A stretch of 64,000 nt of DNA, taken from positions 2,046,001-2,110,000 of the forward strand of contig JAKSZU010000016.1 of the NCBI GenBank assembly GCA_026018925.1, given 5' to 3'. Positions 45,049-56,447 of the stretch are shown piece after piece. A model generated the notes under the pieces. The model did not search any database. It saw only the letters and a program-made list of their open reading frames with translations, and was not told the origin of the DNA. This DNA comes from Tupaia tana. Lineage: Eukaryota > Chordata > Mammalia > Scandentia > Tupaiidae. How positions within the stretch are numbered: the stretch's first letter is position 1; the number at the start of each line of letters is the position of its first letter. A program made the position numbers and the translations under genes.

Positions 45049-47732
45049 ACTATATGTTATTTTTAAAAAAGTTTGAAAGATAAAGGACTTTGTTCACTTT
45101 TTGGAAAGTGAATTTCCCGGTGACTTTTCTCCCGTTAGCACCTCTCCAACGGTTTTGAAGCTGTGTTTCAATTCCCTTCAGGGCTATTTGGTTTCTTTCC
45201 CCCATAAGCGAATGAAGGTAAGCAAAGTTCCTACTGAGCGTTTCCTTCCCAGGCCTTTCTGGAGGGCAAGGGCCGAGTGCGTCTCCTGCCGTCGGTTTCA
45301 TTCCCTCTCCTGGTGCTGAGAACACCAGCAGGACTTGGTTTGTAAAAGCAGCCACATTTGTTAGATTTGCCAAGTAAGCTGCCTGTGGTAAAGATAGGAC
45401 TACGGAAACTTCTAGTTAAAGAGTCTTTCACAGCACAGGGGTGAGTGCTCAAGCGGGGAGGACTCCTAGTTGGAGAGGACTCCTAATCTGGTGGGATCCC
45501 AGACCCGCACAGTCTGCAGCCCTGAACTGATGTCACCGTCACTAAGGTGTGTGCTCCGTGGTCTGCAGCTGGATCAGGCTTCCTGCCTCCTTGTCTCCAA
45601 ACTTTGCCTTAGAAAAATGGGTGTAAATCTCCCCTCCCGCTCTTTTGCTCGGAGAACCCTCATTCCTCTTTGAAGCATGCACTCAGATATAAGTTTCAAA
45701 ACCTCCTGGTGGCAGAGGGGCTGAATCTGGTGCTATGCACCATGCAACGGTCCCAGTCTCCAGCCGGTGGGAACTTTGGCAGTTTGCCCCTGACTTGCAC
45801 ATTCAGTGAGGCCGGGAGATCTCTGGTTCTCTGCGTACAGGAGGTACTGCTGTTTCACTGACTTCTTAGCACTAGAAAGGAAAGGGAAGGAGTCATCTAA
45901 CAAAGGCATCCTTGAGTGTAACAGAGGAATAGATGACCTACAAACTAAAAATGCGGTACATTGCAGCCACAGAAGAGATCATGCGTTTACCACACAAATA
46001 CACGACCTTCTCAGCTTGAGAACTCACCCAGAATACAGACGCGGAATTTCTTGGAGTTGTTTAGATGCAGCCTCCATGTCTGTAGAACGAGGATCTCGCT
46101 TACATTCCTAGATTTCACTTCAGACCTAAGCATTTGGAAAATGGCAATGTGTTTCTGAAGTCTCCCTGAGGAGACCACAACATGGCGGGGTATCGTTCAA
46201 ACCTAAGGTGTCCCAGGCTGCATCCTGGTTCAGATCAGCCGCCCCAAGACGCTCAGCCTTCAGGTGCTATAACCTGCCTGTGCAGGCCAGACCCGCTGCC
46301 CCGACGTCGTCCTGCGTGTGCCCGCAGACTTCCGCTGTGAGTTAGGTCCCCCTCAAGTGCCCGACCCCCATCTGCTCCCCAAACTGGCTTCCGGCGGTGT
46401 TTCCTTGGTCATTTTAAACTTGAAGACTCAAACCCATTGTTTCTCACATCTCCCCGCTCTCTGCCATCATCAGAAACATTATTTTACAGGCTTTCTTTTC
46501 CAGTTTCCTGTGTGAGCTGAACTCCCAGCTTTTCCTCTCCAAACTTTCCATGAAGCCTTCTTGGTCTGTTAAAAGCAAATTCTCCCAAATCCTCGCTTCT
46601 CCTCTAAACATCTGCAGGGTGTTGTTTCCCCACGGACACTCCCTCCCCTCGGGTCCTCTAAAGTAAGTTTTATCCTGTGTACCTTCGTGCCCCAAGGCCT
46701 GCTTGTGGGCCCGTGGTCCCTGTTTCTGCTTTACTCCAGACTCCTTCCTTCTGTTGAGAACACACGCTCCTCTGCGGTGTTTGTCATCGGACTTTATCTG
46801 CCATGTACTCCTCATCAGCGTGTCTCGCCATGCCCTAGGAGCACCCCCTTCAGTGAGGCTTGGCCACCTCCGACATCCAGAGTACCCTGCTGCTCAGATC
46901 CGGAGCTCCTCATTCCCGGGAACTTTCTTTTCTCTCACATCTCATGAGACCATGCTCCAGTTCTGGCCATCACTCACGACTGCGTTGCCTCTGAAATCTT
47001 GACTTTACATTTCAAGAACCTTCCTTCAAAGTATTTGTTCTCCTCTAACTATCTCAGCAATTCTCGTTGAGACTTCAGATCTGTCAACTCAGTGCTTTTC
47101 CACTATCCATTGCCATCTTTGCTTTCCTTACTTCCACATTTATTAATATGAAAGCCCTCTTCGATCCTGTGTATCCTCTTACTTCTCCCCAAGTATTGTT
47201 ACGAATTTTGCAAAAGAATTGCATAAAGTTTCTGCTTGTACTTCATCACCTTTCGATGTCACCTCTAATTGCTACAATGGCGTCTGTCCTCATCACTCTA
47301 CCCAAAGTAACTGGAACAAAGATAAAGTTATTATTCACCAAAGCCGGTGCTCAGTTTGTTACCCTCGACTTAGTTTATCCCTTGGTAGTTTTAATTGTAG
47401 ACATCTTTTTAAAAAACCCTTTCTATTGTTGTTTATGATACTAAATCCTTTTGGTTTTCCTTATTGGCTACTCTTTCTGGGAGTCCTCGGTGGCTACTGT
47501 TGAGTGTTGACTTGGCCAGAACTCTGTCCTTACCGCTTTCTGTGTTGCACTTTCTTTGTCAGTGCTCTTGACCAGTTCAAATGACTGACCAACCACACAC
47601 TAACAGCTTTCCAGGGTGTCCCTACTGCCTGGGCCTCGCTGCTGAACCCAACTCATTTATGCACCTCCTAGCCTGAAATTATTTTCCAAGGTTATGAAAT
47701 GACCACAGTCAATAAAAAATATTAATCTTTTC
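45049..47732. other. Unassigned sequence, no gene seen
   Basis: This is the longest stretch without a recognised young repeat. 46400-47560 is pyrimidine-rich and, from about 47210, has scattered wording reminiscent of L2 (CTCATCACTCTACCC, TACTCTTTCTGGGAG), too weak to call. Short open frames on both strands show nothing recognisable. Confidence 0.45.
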
Positions 47733-47908
47733 TTTCTCCTTCCTTCCTTCCTTCCTTCCTTCCTTCCTTCCTTCCTTCCTTCCTTCCTTCTTTCTTTCTT
47801 TCTTTCTTTCTTTCTTTTTCTTTCTTTCTTTCTTTCTTTCTTTCTCTTTCTTCCTTTTTCTTTCTTCTTCCTTTCTCTTTCTCTCTCTTTCTTTCTTTCT
47901 CTCTCTCC

Positions 47909-47964
<56 letters not shown>

Positions 47965-47968
47965 TTTT
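47733..47968. repeat. CT-rich tetranucleotide microsatellite, (TTCC)n then (TTCT)n
   Basis: TTCC repeats at 47740-47789, then TTCT repeats with interruptions to 47968. It abuts the antisense 3' end of the next SINE, so on the minus strand it is the expanded AAAG/AAGG tail of that SINE. Confidence 0.95.
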
Positions 47969-48215
47969 CTTAGCTTTGCTGTAGGGTGTGTACTCTCCAG
48001 AGAGAGATGGGGGTCGTAGGGAGGAGGAGGTGGGAAATCACCCCCAGGAGGGGTGTCCATACCTAATTCCCTTCTCCTCTAGTTTCCTCTTGGCATTTTG
48101 GGCATGTGTGCAAAAGCACCTGGGGTGATTTTCAAGCTGCTGGGTCAGAGACTCAAACCATGGAGTTGCCCAAGTGGGATCCAGCACCTTAACTTTCATG
48201 CCTCCTGCTGGTCCT
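47969..48215 (-). mobile_element. tRNA-derived SINE with expanded tail
   Basis: TTAGCTTTGCTGTAGGGTGTG, CACCCCCAGGAGGGGTG, GCTGCTGGGTCAGAGACTC, and the head CCTCCTGCTGGTCC ending at 48215. It is moderately diverged. Confidence 0.9.
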
Positions 48216-48339
48216 CCAAAATATTTTTTTTTAATCAAAATGTTTTCTATCCCAAGTCTCTCTGTTTCAATAAATAGTATCCTCATTCATTTACTGTTTA
48301 AGACTAAAATATAAAAATTGTCCCGCTTTCTTTTCCCTC

Positions 48340-49030
48340 ATACCTCATATCTAATCTATCAGCACATCCTATTGGTTCTACTTCTGACATACACGTCAGA
48401 GTGGGCCTTCCTCGCCATCCTCTCTACACCTCCTTAGCTCAAGCCATCATATTGAAGACCATTGTCATAGCCTCTTACTCAGTCTCCCCGACTTTGCTTA
48501 CCTGTCTCTCTACCTCTGAAGTCCCTTCCCCACTCTCTTAAAGTATAATAACACACGCCTACAAACACGTACGATGATTGTTTGTGAGCCAGGAATCATA
48601 ACTAAAATGCTAATGTAATGTCACATTTAGTTCCCTCTAACACTTTCCCACAGAAAGAGCCGAAGATGTTCAATTCTGACCATGGCATTAACACCACCTC
48701 CTTTCATCCTACTCATAATTCATTGTGTTTTAGGTCCAGTTACCTAAAAGCTGCCTCTGAGCACCTCGAGACCATTCCCACTCAGGGCCTTACTGTTTGA
48801 TGGTCTTACTGATCTTCATAAGGTTCCTTCCTGCTCGTAATTCCAGTCTCTGCTCATGTTTTCAGAAAGACCTTCCTAACTACTACAGCTGTGTCAGCAG
48901 ACGTCTGCCTCCCAGGAAATCTGCATCACATCAGCACCACCTTACGTAGCCTTTATCTTATGAAGTATTTTGATTGTTATTTGTATGTTTATTTCTTGGC
49001 CTCTTTCACTGATGTACTCCCTCAGACGTC
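48340..49030 (+). mobile_element. L2 LINE 3' region, degraded
   Basis: The order and wording follow the pyrimidine-rich L2 3' coding region: ATAGCCTCTTACTCAGTCTC (about 48467), then GCATTAACACCACCTCC (about 48684), GTCTCTGCTCATGTTTTCAG (about 48845), and AGAAAGACCTTCCTAACTAC. Internal gaps are likely. It predates the placental radiation. Confidence 0.55.
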
Positions 49031-49044
49031 TGTCTTATTAATTG

Positions 49045-49160
49045 CTTTACTGTTATTATAGATGAGAGAAATGCCAAGCTCACATAACAAGAGGCGAGAC
49101 TGAAATCTAGGCAGTCTGGTCTCAGAGTCCAAACCCTTACCCACTCCACTGCATCTTTCC
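49045..49160 (+). mobile_element. MIR fragment
   Basis: TTATTATAGATGAGAGAAATG, GCTCACATAACAAGAGGCG, CTGAAATCTAGGCAGTCTGG, CCCACTCCACTGCATC match the order of MIR landmarks (TTACAGATGAGGAAAC to CCACTACACCATGC). Confidence 0.7.
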
Positions 49161-49309
49161 CATGGTCTACCTACCTCGTTCTTGACGTGAGTGGTTTTCA
49201 AATGCCTCTCTCCATGTGCATTCTATCCGGGGTAGCTTGACATTATTGTAGATCAGTATTCCTCAAATTTTTGGCCTTAGGGGACTTGTACAATTTAAAA
49301 AATTATTGG

Positions 49310-49862
49310 TACTTACACATCCATATTTATTGTAGCATTATTCAAAATTGCTAAAGCCTGAAATCAACCCAAAAGTTCTAAAACATATTGAAAAAGTGTG
49401 GCACATACACACTATGGAATATTACTCAGTCATAAAAAATGATAAGACCCTGGCATTTGATCAAAAGTGGATGAATGTGGAAGATTAAATGATGAGTGAA
49501 ACAAGCCAGACTATGAAAGAGGAACATTGTATGATCCCGCTTAATATATACAGAATGTCTGTACTCTCTGACAGAAACTGAAAGGTTGGAAGGCAGGGAG
49601 AGCAACTGCAGGCAGCAGAGATAGGGTGGGAGGAGAGTGGACAATGGGGAGGAGTGGGAGAAGAGAATCAAGAGGGGAAAAAAGAAGAAGCAAAATCATT
49701 AAAAAACACACAAATGGAAAATTATCTGGTGACGATAACATATGGTAATATCTTAGACTGGACTAATATATAATGTATTCATGCTGGGAAAATCCAGTTT
49801 GTATGCTGTAAAGATGTACAGTGATTGAATGTAAAAAAAATAAGAAAATAATAGGAAAAAAA
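49310..49862 (+). mobile_element. L1 3' end, 5'-truncated
   Basis: ORF2 terminal coding sequence (TGGAATATTACTCAGTCATA, GGATGAATGTGGAAGATTAA) is followed by a 3' UTR with a purine-rich stretch (GATAGGGTGGGAGGAGAG) and the terminal block CAGTTTGTATGCTGTAAAGA, ending in GTGATTGAATGTAAAAAAAA. This is the most complete sense-strand 3' UTR of the younger local L1 family. Confidence 0.9.
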
Positions 49863-49865
49863 TAT

Positions 49866-49960
49866 TGGGGAACTGGCCCCAAAGTGCACCAGTTAGGTGC
49901 TATGCAGAGGAAGCTTGGTCCCACATCAGAGGTCAAATCCTGGTGCCACTGGCATTTTTT
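49866..49960 (+). mobile_element. Possible tRNA-like SINE head fragment
   Basis: GGGGAACTGGCCCC, then ACCAGTTAGGTGCTATGC (A-box-like spacing) and AGAGGTCAAATCCTGG (B-box-like). There is no body or 3' part. It follows directly on the L1 A-rich tail, as the chimera at 6348 does. Confidence 0.35.
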
Positions 49961-50053
49961 TGTTTGTTTTTGACTGTGCCTCATTCTCCTCTTTATTTTA
50001 GTTTTAATTAATTTATTTTTTATATTACATGTAATTACTCATATATATATATA

Positions 50054-50318
50054 TTTTTTTTTTTTTTGAGAGGTTTTTGCTATAGGGCACGTGGGCTCGC
50101 CAGAAAGACAGAAAGAAACAGAGAGACAGAAAGAGAGAAATCACCCCCCAGGGGGGATGGCCACACTGCAATCCCTTCTCTTCCATCCTCCTCTCGGGAT
50201 CTTGGACACGCACGCACACACGCCTGGCATGAGTTTAAGCCACCGGATCTGGGACTTGAACTGTGATCTACTACGTGGGAGTCCAGCAACATAGTCATTA
50301 CGCCAACAGCTGGTCCCA
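50054..50318 (-). mobile_element. tRNA-derived SINE, long form
   Basis: T run, GAGAGGTTTTTGCTATAGGG, CACCCCCCAGGGGGGATGG, and the head AACAGCTGGTCCC. It is inserted at the 3' end of the antisense L1; (AT)n precedes the tail. Confidence 0.95.
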
Positions 50319-51700
50319 ATCACATATATCTTTACAGTGTATTACATTTTTTTTTCCAGTACGATTACCATGCATATCAGTCAAGACATATTACTATTCA
50401 CATAATCATCAGCAAAAAACTTTTCATTCTTTTTCAGATTATTATTATTTTTAAATTCTTCTTCTTACATTTTAAAATATTAAATTGCTATATATCATTT
50501 GGCTTGTAAAGAGAATTTACCTAACACAAAATACTTTTCAGACTAGTCTAGTTGAGAATACTATACATGTTATCCTCAACTGGTAATAAATCATTTCTGT
50601 GTCCCAAAAATGTCATGCCTGTCTATTTTTTCTCCTGCTTTCCTTCTCTATACTCTTCCCTTCTACCTCTTCCCCTGTCCCAGTCATTCCACACTGTTTT
50701 AAGCATCCATACCTATTTTCACTGCTTTTATGTCCTCCGGTATTTCAATTTTTACTATATAGAGTGTGGATAGTTGGTATATATTAAGTAGATACATACA
50801 ATATCTTTCTTTCATAGCCTGGCTTGCTTCATTCAGCAATAAGTCTTCCATATTCGATCACTTTCTATCAAACACCAGGGTGTTGCTGGTTTTTTTTTTT
50901 ATGGCTGAATAGTATTCCATAGAGTATATGTGCCACACTTTTTCCATCCATTCATATGTTTGTGGGCATTTGGGCTGGTTCCATGTCTTAGCAATCTTGA
51001 ATAATGCCACAATAAACACTGATGTGCAAGCACTTTTCCAACTGAGCATGCTCCTGTCCTTTGGGTAGATACCCAGGAGTGGGATTGCTGGATCAAATGG
51101 TAGTCCTATTTGTAGGTCTTTGAGGAACCTCCATGTGGTTCTCCACAGTGACTGGACCAGTTTACATTCCCACCAATAGTGTAGGAGAGTTCCCTTTTCA
51201 TCACAACCCTGCCAAGACTTATCACTTTTTGTGTTTTTAATTGGGTTAATAATTTTTTTTTTTGAATAAGCTGCTTGAGTTCTCTGTGTATTCTGGTTGT
51301 CAGTCCCTTGTCTGAGGCATAGTTTACAAAAATCTTCTCCCATTCTGAGGGTTGTCAATTCACACTAACTATGCCCTTTGCTGTGCACAAACTTCTTAAT
51401 CTGATATAGTCCCACTTGTCTATTTTAGGGGTCATTGCCCATACATTGAGAGTCTTATTTAGGAAGTCTTTTCCTACCCCAATGTCTCCCAGAGTTTCTC
51501 TAGTGTTTTCCAGCAGTAGTTTTATAGTTTGAGGTCTTAGGTTCAGATCTTTGGTTCATTTTGAGTTGATTTTTGTTAATGGTGAAAGATGGGGATTCAG
51601 TTTCATCTTTCTGCAGGTGGATGTCCAGTTTTTCCAGCATTGTTTGCTAAAGAGGTTTTCCTTTTTCCACTGGATTGACTGGTATCCTTGTCGAAAATAA
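50319..51700 (-). mobile_element. L1 3' end carrying the ORF2 C terminus, fused to U6 at its 5' side
   Basis: The minus strand encodes the ORF2 C-terminal domain in one open stretch (50858-51358). Readable motifs include [33 protein letters not shown], the cysteine-rich end and IYSMEYYSAIK. Upstream coding sequence reaches 51695 but is shifted. The 3' UTR runs to about 50319, where a form of the L1 terminal block is visible (CACTGTAAAGATATATGTG on the minus strand). The element lacks everything upstream of late ORF2. Confidence 0.9.
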
Positions 51701-51807
51701 AAAAATATGGAACACTTCACAAATTTGCATGTCATTCTTGTGCAGGGCCCATGCTAATCTTCTCTGTATAGTTCCAATGTTAGTACATGTGCTGCCGAAG
51801 CGAGCAC
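51701..51807 (-). pseudogene. RNU6: U6 snRNA pseudogene, full length, joined to L1
   Basis: The minus strand begins GTGCTCGCTTCGGCAGCACA and continues through AGAAGATTAGCATGG and CAAGAATGACATGC to the terminal ATATTTTT, 107 nt in all. It has roughly ten substitutions relative to the mammalian U6 I remember. It has no recognisable U6 promoter (PSE or TATA at the expected spacing) on the 51808+ side, so transcription is unlikely. The 3' end runs directly into L1 ORF2 sequence with only a few bases between. Confidence 0.95.
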
Positions 51808-51824
51808 CCATTGGTGTTTCAGGC

Positions 51825-51960
51825 TAGATGTGTACACATGTGTCCAGAATTGCAAGAAAAGGATTGTGGCATTGACTGGGCCCCATCGTGTGTGTTGGGA
51901 TGTGTTCCCTTGCTCTCTCTCTCTGTCTCTCTCATGCATGTGCAAATATTCTAGTATAAA
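51825..51960 (+). mobile_element. tRNA-derived SINE, 3' part only, diverged
   Basis: GCAAGAAAAGGATTGTGGCA, then CTTGCTCTCTCTCTCTGTCT and CATGTGCAAATATTCTAG resemble the 3' half of the long form. The head is missing. Confidence 0.5.
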
Positions 51961-52586
51961 AAAATTATTGGAGGATCCCAAATATTTTTTTATGTAGGTT
52001 ATATTTTTCAGTTATTATTTTAGAAATTAAAACTGAAACATTGAAAATATTTCTTAACTCACTTAAATACAATACTATTCCATGTTATAATAAATAATAT
52101 TCTTATAAAAATACACTGTAAGTCCAAAATAAAATATAGTGAGATGAATAGCACTACTTTACATTTTGGACTTGCCTCATAGATTCCAGAGCGATCCTCA
52201 TTTTGTTTCTTCATTCAACCTGTACAACAGCACACATCCTGGAGCCTTGAGGAGTGAATGAGAGTGCGAAAGGAGCGATGTCTTCGTGTTATTGTCAGCA
52301 CAGCTGTGACACAGCAGGCCAGGTACAAGAACTACTGCTGCCTTAAATGAGATCAGTGCACTGACTGCTTCCTATCCCGCAGACCGCCCTCACTAAGGGA
52401 CATGACTAACTTGCCTGTTTTCCCTCCCCTCCATTCTATGTTTACCACATGCTTTTAACTATTTTAATTATTTCTATTAATTAATTTTATTTTTTTCAAG
52501 TTTAATTGTTCTTATTGCTGAGATCATGTTAAAATAGCTGTTAAATACTAATCAATTAGATGCTTTTAAAAGATATAGTCTCTTGG

Positions 52587-52795
52587 GCCAGCCTGTGGCA
52601 TGATAGTTAAGGCATCTGAATCCCACATGGCCGACTACACTGTTCAAGCCCTGGACCCAGAGTCTCGAAAAGCATGCTGTATGCATGCGTGTGCACGCCC
52701 AAAATTCTGAAGGAAGGGATTGGAGAGTGACCACTCCCATGTGGGTTATTCTCTCTTTCCCTTTCTGTCTTGTGCACTCTGGCAAAATAGAAAAA
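52587..52795 (+). mobile_element. tRNA-derived SINE, old copy
   Basis: GGGCCAGCCTGTGGCATGATA head, CACTGTTCAAGCCCTGGACC at the B box, the GCACGCCCAAAATTCTGAAGG body, and TTGTGCACTCTGGCAAAATAG end. The CACCCCC middle is reduced. Confidence 0.85.
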
Positions 52796-52861
52796 AGAAA
52801 AAGGATATCATCTTTCTAATATTTGGAGTTGCTATAAAGATGAAATAAATCTCGACTGAAA

Positions 52862-53240
52862 CTCACTCATTCATTCATTCTGCAAATTCTAATGAAGCTT
52901 TTTATTAGGCGCCTGGTGCTGCTTCAGGTCTTGGGCTGTCAGTGAGCGAAGCAGGCAAGTCTCTACCTTCGTGGGACTCACGTGAGAAATGGAGATAGTG
53001 AAGATAAAACATGTAGCGTATAGTATGTAGTATGTTCAAAGGTGGCATGTGCTAGGGAAGAAGGCAAATTAGAGTTTGGTAAGCAGGGCAAGGTGTGCAT
53101 TTCTGTGGGAAGGTGAATTGTAACCCAGGGTGGTAAGTGTGAGTCTCCTTGAGTGATGCCTGAGCAAAGGCTTGAAGGAGGTGTGGGAGTTAATGGGTAG
53201 ATAATGGGGTGTGGGGTAGGTGGGGAGAAAGTTTCATAAA
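52862..53240 (-). mobile_element. L2 LINE 3' end
   Basis: The plus strand opens CATTCATTCATTCTGC, then GGCGCCTGGTGCTGC, TGTCAGTGAGCGAAGCAGG, CGTGGGACTCACGTG and GAGCAAAGGCTTGAAGGAGG. This is the reverse complement of the L2 3' end as I recall it, whose terminal TGAATGAATGAATG gives the opening CATT repeats. Confidence 0.65.
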
Positions 53241-53254
53241 GAGGAAGGAGCAAA

Positions 53255-53520
53255 GGGCCAGTAGGTGGCGGTGTTTAAGGCACTGGAATCCCACGTGGTT
53301 GGCTACAGTTTGAGTCTGGACCCAGAAGCTTGAAAATCATGCCAGACGTGTGTGTGCATGCCTAAAATCCCGAGAGGAGAATGGAGGAGAAAGGATTGTG
53401 GCGTGGCCATGCCCCCTGGGGGAGGTGATATTTTTGCTTTTCTTCTTTCTCTCTGGTGAGTTCACAACCCCCCCCCCCCCCCCATGGCCAAACCTTACAT
53501 AAATGAATAAGCAAATAAAA
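53255..53520 (+). mobile_element. tRNA-derived SINE, long form, with C16 tract
   Basis: AGGGCCAGTAGGTGGCGGTG head, AGTTTGAGTCTGGACCC, CATGCCCCCTGGGGGAGG, and an end disrupted by a pure C run at 53468-53483 where the consensus has GCGCCCTATAG. A short tail of AATAAGCAAATAAA follows. Confidence 0.9.
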
Positions 53521-53654
53521 GATGAAGGCGCAGGCTGGCGGTCTCCAGCAGGACCCACAGCTGCTGCAGCCGGAGAGCAGCGGGGAGATCTGTGTGCTGG
53601 AGCGAGGAGGGGAGGCGCTACAGACCAAGTCCGAGAGACCGGGCTAGACCACGG

Positions 53655-53779
53655 CCTTCAAAAAGTCCACGGAGAATGGAATTAAATTACCAGCTCATTT
53701 TGTCCCCCCCACCCAAAAAAAAAAAGGGAAAACCATACATTTTAAAAAGATATACAATTTCTGGGGTTTTTTTGAAGCT
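53655..53779. mobile_element. Short element with inverted termini, second copy
   Basis: Left end CCTTCAAAAAGTCCACGG and right end GGGTTTTTTTGAAGC are imperfect inverted repeats. The interior contains a homopolymer-rich patch. It resembles the element at 9386. The family is not named. Confidence 0.4.
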
Positions 53780-53975
53780 CCCTAATATCTTACATGCTGA
53801 ATGAAAAGGGCATGCAGTTCCATTTTGGTTATGACCTTGATCTTCATGAACTTGCAGGAAATGCATGATTAAATGCATCTTAGTGTCTTTGAATATAAAG
53901 CGCGAAAACTGTATGTGAGAATTTCCAAGATTCCAACAAACTCTATAATTCTGACTTATTTTTTTAATTAAAAAA

Positions 53976-53976
<1 letters not shown>

Positions 53977-54022
<46 letters not shown>

Positions 54023-54267
54023 TTCTTGCTATAGGGTGTGTGCACTTGCCAGAGAGAATCAGAGACAGAGAGAGAGAGAGAGAGGGAAAGTGCAAAATCA
54101 CCCACCAGAGGGAAAGACCATGCTGCAGTCCCTTCTCCTCCGTTCTCCTCCTGGATTTTAGGCTTGTATGCATATGCACCCAGCTTGATTTTCAAGCTGC
54201 CTGGCCCAGGACCATGCAGACAGCCATGTAGGATCCAGCACCTTAACCTCCACACCACCTGCTGGCC
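53977..54267 (-). mobile_element. tRNA-derived SINE with a long T run
   Basis: A T run of about 42 nt (53978-54019), AGATTCTTGCTATAGGGTG, CACCCACCAGAGGGAAAGACC, and the head ACCTGCTGGCC ending near 54267. The long homopolymer is the antisense poly(A) tail. Confidence 0.93.
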
Positions 54268-54520
54268 TTAATTCTCTGATATTAAGACATTTAAAAATGC
54301 AAGTAAATTAAAGGATGCCTAATAAAAGCTAAAAGCTTTACTCATAAAAACCAACATTTCAATGATGATATATTTCAGTGAAGATAGCTATTTAAATGTA
54401 CGTATTAGATAAATAGGCTTTTAACATATGTTGGTACAGTTATTCAAATAGTTAAAAAAAAAGAACATCTCCTCAAGATAAATAAAAAGCAAATAATTGA
54501 GATGAAAATTGTAACACTGG

Positions 54521-56247
54521 CTTTTTCGCCATGGGTTTGCCCCCAGAACACAGGTGTTGTGAAAACCACCGCTGAATCAAAGCCAGAGTGGGAAAGGAGA
54601 AGACTCACATCAGCATTGCTGTCATTGGACACGTAGATTCCGGCAAGTCCACCGCTATTGCCATCTGATCTACAATGTGGTGGGATCAGCAAAAGAACCA
54701 TCGAAAGATCTGAGAAGAGGCTGTGAGATGGGAAAGGGCTCCTTCAAATACGCCTGGGTCTTGGCTAAACAAAGCTGAACGTGAGCGAGATCTCACCATT
54801 CCCATCTCCCTGTGGGAATCTGAGACCAGCAGGTATTATGACTGTCATCAATGCCCCAGGACACAGAGACTTTATTAGAAACATGACGACAGGCCCGTCT
54901 CAGGCCGACTGTGCTGTCCTGATTGTTCCTGCTGGTGTTGGTGAATTTGAGGCTGGTATCTCCAAGAACGGGCAGACCCATGAGCATGCCCTTCTGGACT
55001 ACACACTGGGTGTGAAACAACTAATTGTTGGTGTTAACAAAATGGATTCTACTGAGCCACCCTACAGTCAGAAGAGATGCGAGGAAATTGTTAAAGAAGT
55101 CAGCACCTACATTAAGAAAATTGGCTACAATCCCGACACAGTAACGTTTGTGCCCATTTCTGGTTGGAATGGTGACAACATGTTGGAGCCAAGTGCTAGT
55201 ATGCCATGGTTCAAAGGATGGACAGTGACCCATAAAGATGGCAATGCCAGTGGAACTCCACTGCTTGAAGCTCTGGATTGCATCCTGCCACCAACTCGTC
55301 CAACTGACAAGCCCTTGCATCTGCCCCTCCAGGATGTGTACGAAATTGGTGGTATTGGCATTGTCCCTGTCAGCCGAGTGGAGACTGGTGTGCTCAAACC
55401 TGGTATGGTGGTCACTTTTGCACCAGTGAATGTGACAAGTGGAGTAAAGTCTGCTGAAATGCACCATAAGGCTCTGAGTGAAGCTCTTCCTGGGGACAAC
55501 GTGGGTTTCAATGCCAGGAAAGTGTCTGTGAAAGACATTTGATGTGGTAGTGTTGCTGGTGACAGTAAAAATGACCCAGCAATGGAAGCAGCTGGCTTCA
55601 CCGGTCAGGTGATTATCCTGAACTGTCGAGGCCAAATCAGTGCTGGCTACGCCCACACAGCTCACATTGCTTGCAAGTTTGCTGAGCTGAAGGAAAAGAT
55701 TGATCGCCGTTCTGGTAAAAAGCTGGAAGATGGCCCTAAATTTTTGAAATCCGGTGATGCTGCCACTGTTGACATGGTTCCCGGCAAGCCCATGTGTGCT
55801 GAGAGCTTCTCTGACTACCCCCCTCTGGGTCGTTTTGCTGTTCGTGATGTGAGACAGACAGTTGCTGTGAGTGTCATCAAAGCTGTGGGCAAAAAGGCTG
55901 CTGGAGCTGGCAAGGTCACCAAGCCTGCCCAGAAAGCTCAGAGGCTGAATGAGTCCCTAATTCCTGCCACCCCAGTCTCAATCCGTGGGGGAAGAGCAGT
56001 CTCAGAACTGTGTCTCCCTTGGCCATTTCAGAGTAACAGTAAAAGTAAACACTGGGTAATGATAACGATGCATCGGAAAGCCTTCAGAAGGAAAGGAGAA
56101 TGTTTTGTGGACCATTTGCATTTTTGTGTGTGGCAGTTTTAAGTTATTCGTTTTTAAAAATACGTACTTTTTAATGAAAACAACTTGACCAAAAATCTGT
56201 CACAGAATTTTGAGACCCATAAAAACAAAGTTTAATGAGAAAAAAAA
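54521..56247 (+). pseudogene. EEF1A1: EEF1A1 processed pseudogene (translation elongation factor 1-alpha 1)
   Basis: The functional protein is the GTPase that brings aminoacyl-tRNA to the ribosome. This copy is intronless and covers the spliced 5' UTR (from CTTTTTCGCCATGGG), the coding region and the 3' UTR, with a short A stretch at 56241-56247, so it is a retrocopy of nearly the whole mRNA. The start codon is changed to GTG (54588-54590). GHVDSGKST is largely readable, as are [18 protein letters not shown] and the beta-barrel domains. The cognate stop is at 55950-55952. The frame breaks several times: the longest open pieces are 54781-55542 and 55582-56142. A TGA replaces an arginine codon near 55540, and five codons (PVLDC) are missing near 55651. 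It is flanked by AAAATTGTAACACTGG (54505-54520) and AAAATCATAATACTGG (56244-56259), 13 of 16 bases matching. It is not expected to make protein. Confidence 0.97.
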
Positions 56248-56447
56248 TCATAATACTGGATGATTATGGTCCAGATCAATATTCCTGTTTGGGATAAGAT
56301 CTCTGCTTGGTTAAGCTACTCACGAAGCTATTAGGCCTTTTCCCCATTTGTAATAGGTAGAAAATTATGTCTCAATTTTGTATCACAAAATATTATAATA
56401 TTTTATCTTAAAAAAACACTAGGATTTGAGTACTACTGGATATTTTT

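Noticed and set aside
47722-48060. Lysine/glutamate-rich minus-strand protein
   Set aside because: It is a translation of the CT-rich microsatellite and the adjoining SINE tail.
50858-51358. Protein-coding gene for the 166-codon minus-strand frame
   Set aside because: The peptide is the C-terminal end of L1 ORF2 in a 5'-truncated element.
51701-51807. Functional U6 snRNA gene
   Set aside because: It is substituted at several conserved positions, lacks a visible U6-type promoter on its 5' side, and is fused to L1.
54781-55542. Functional EEF1A gene
   Set aside because: No ATG at the cognate start, several frame breaks, no introns, and target-site duplications all mark it as a processed pseudogene.
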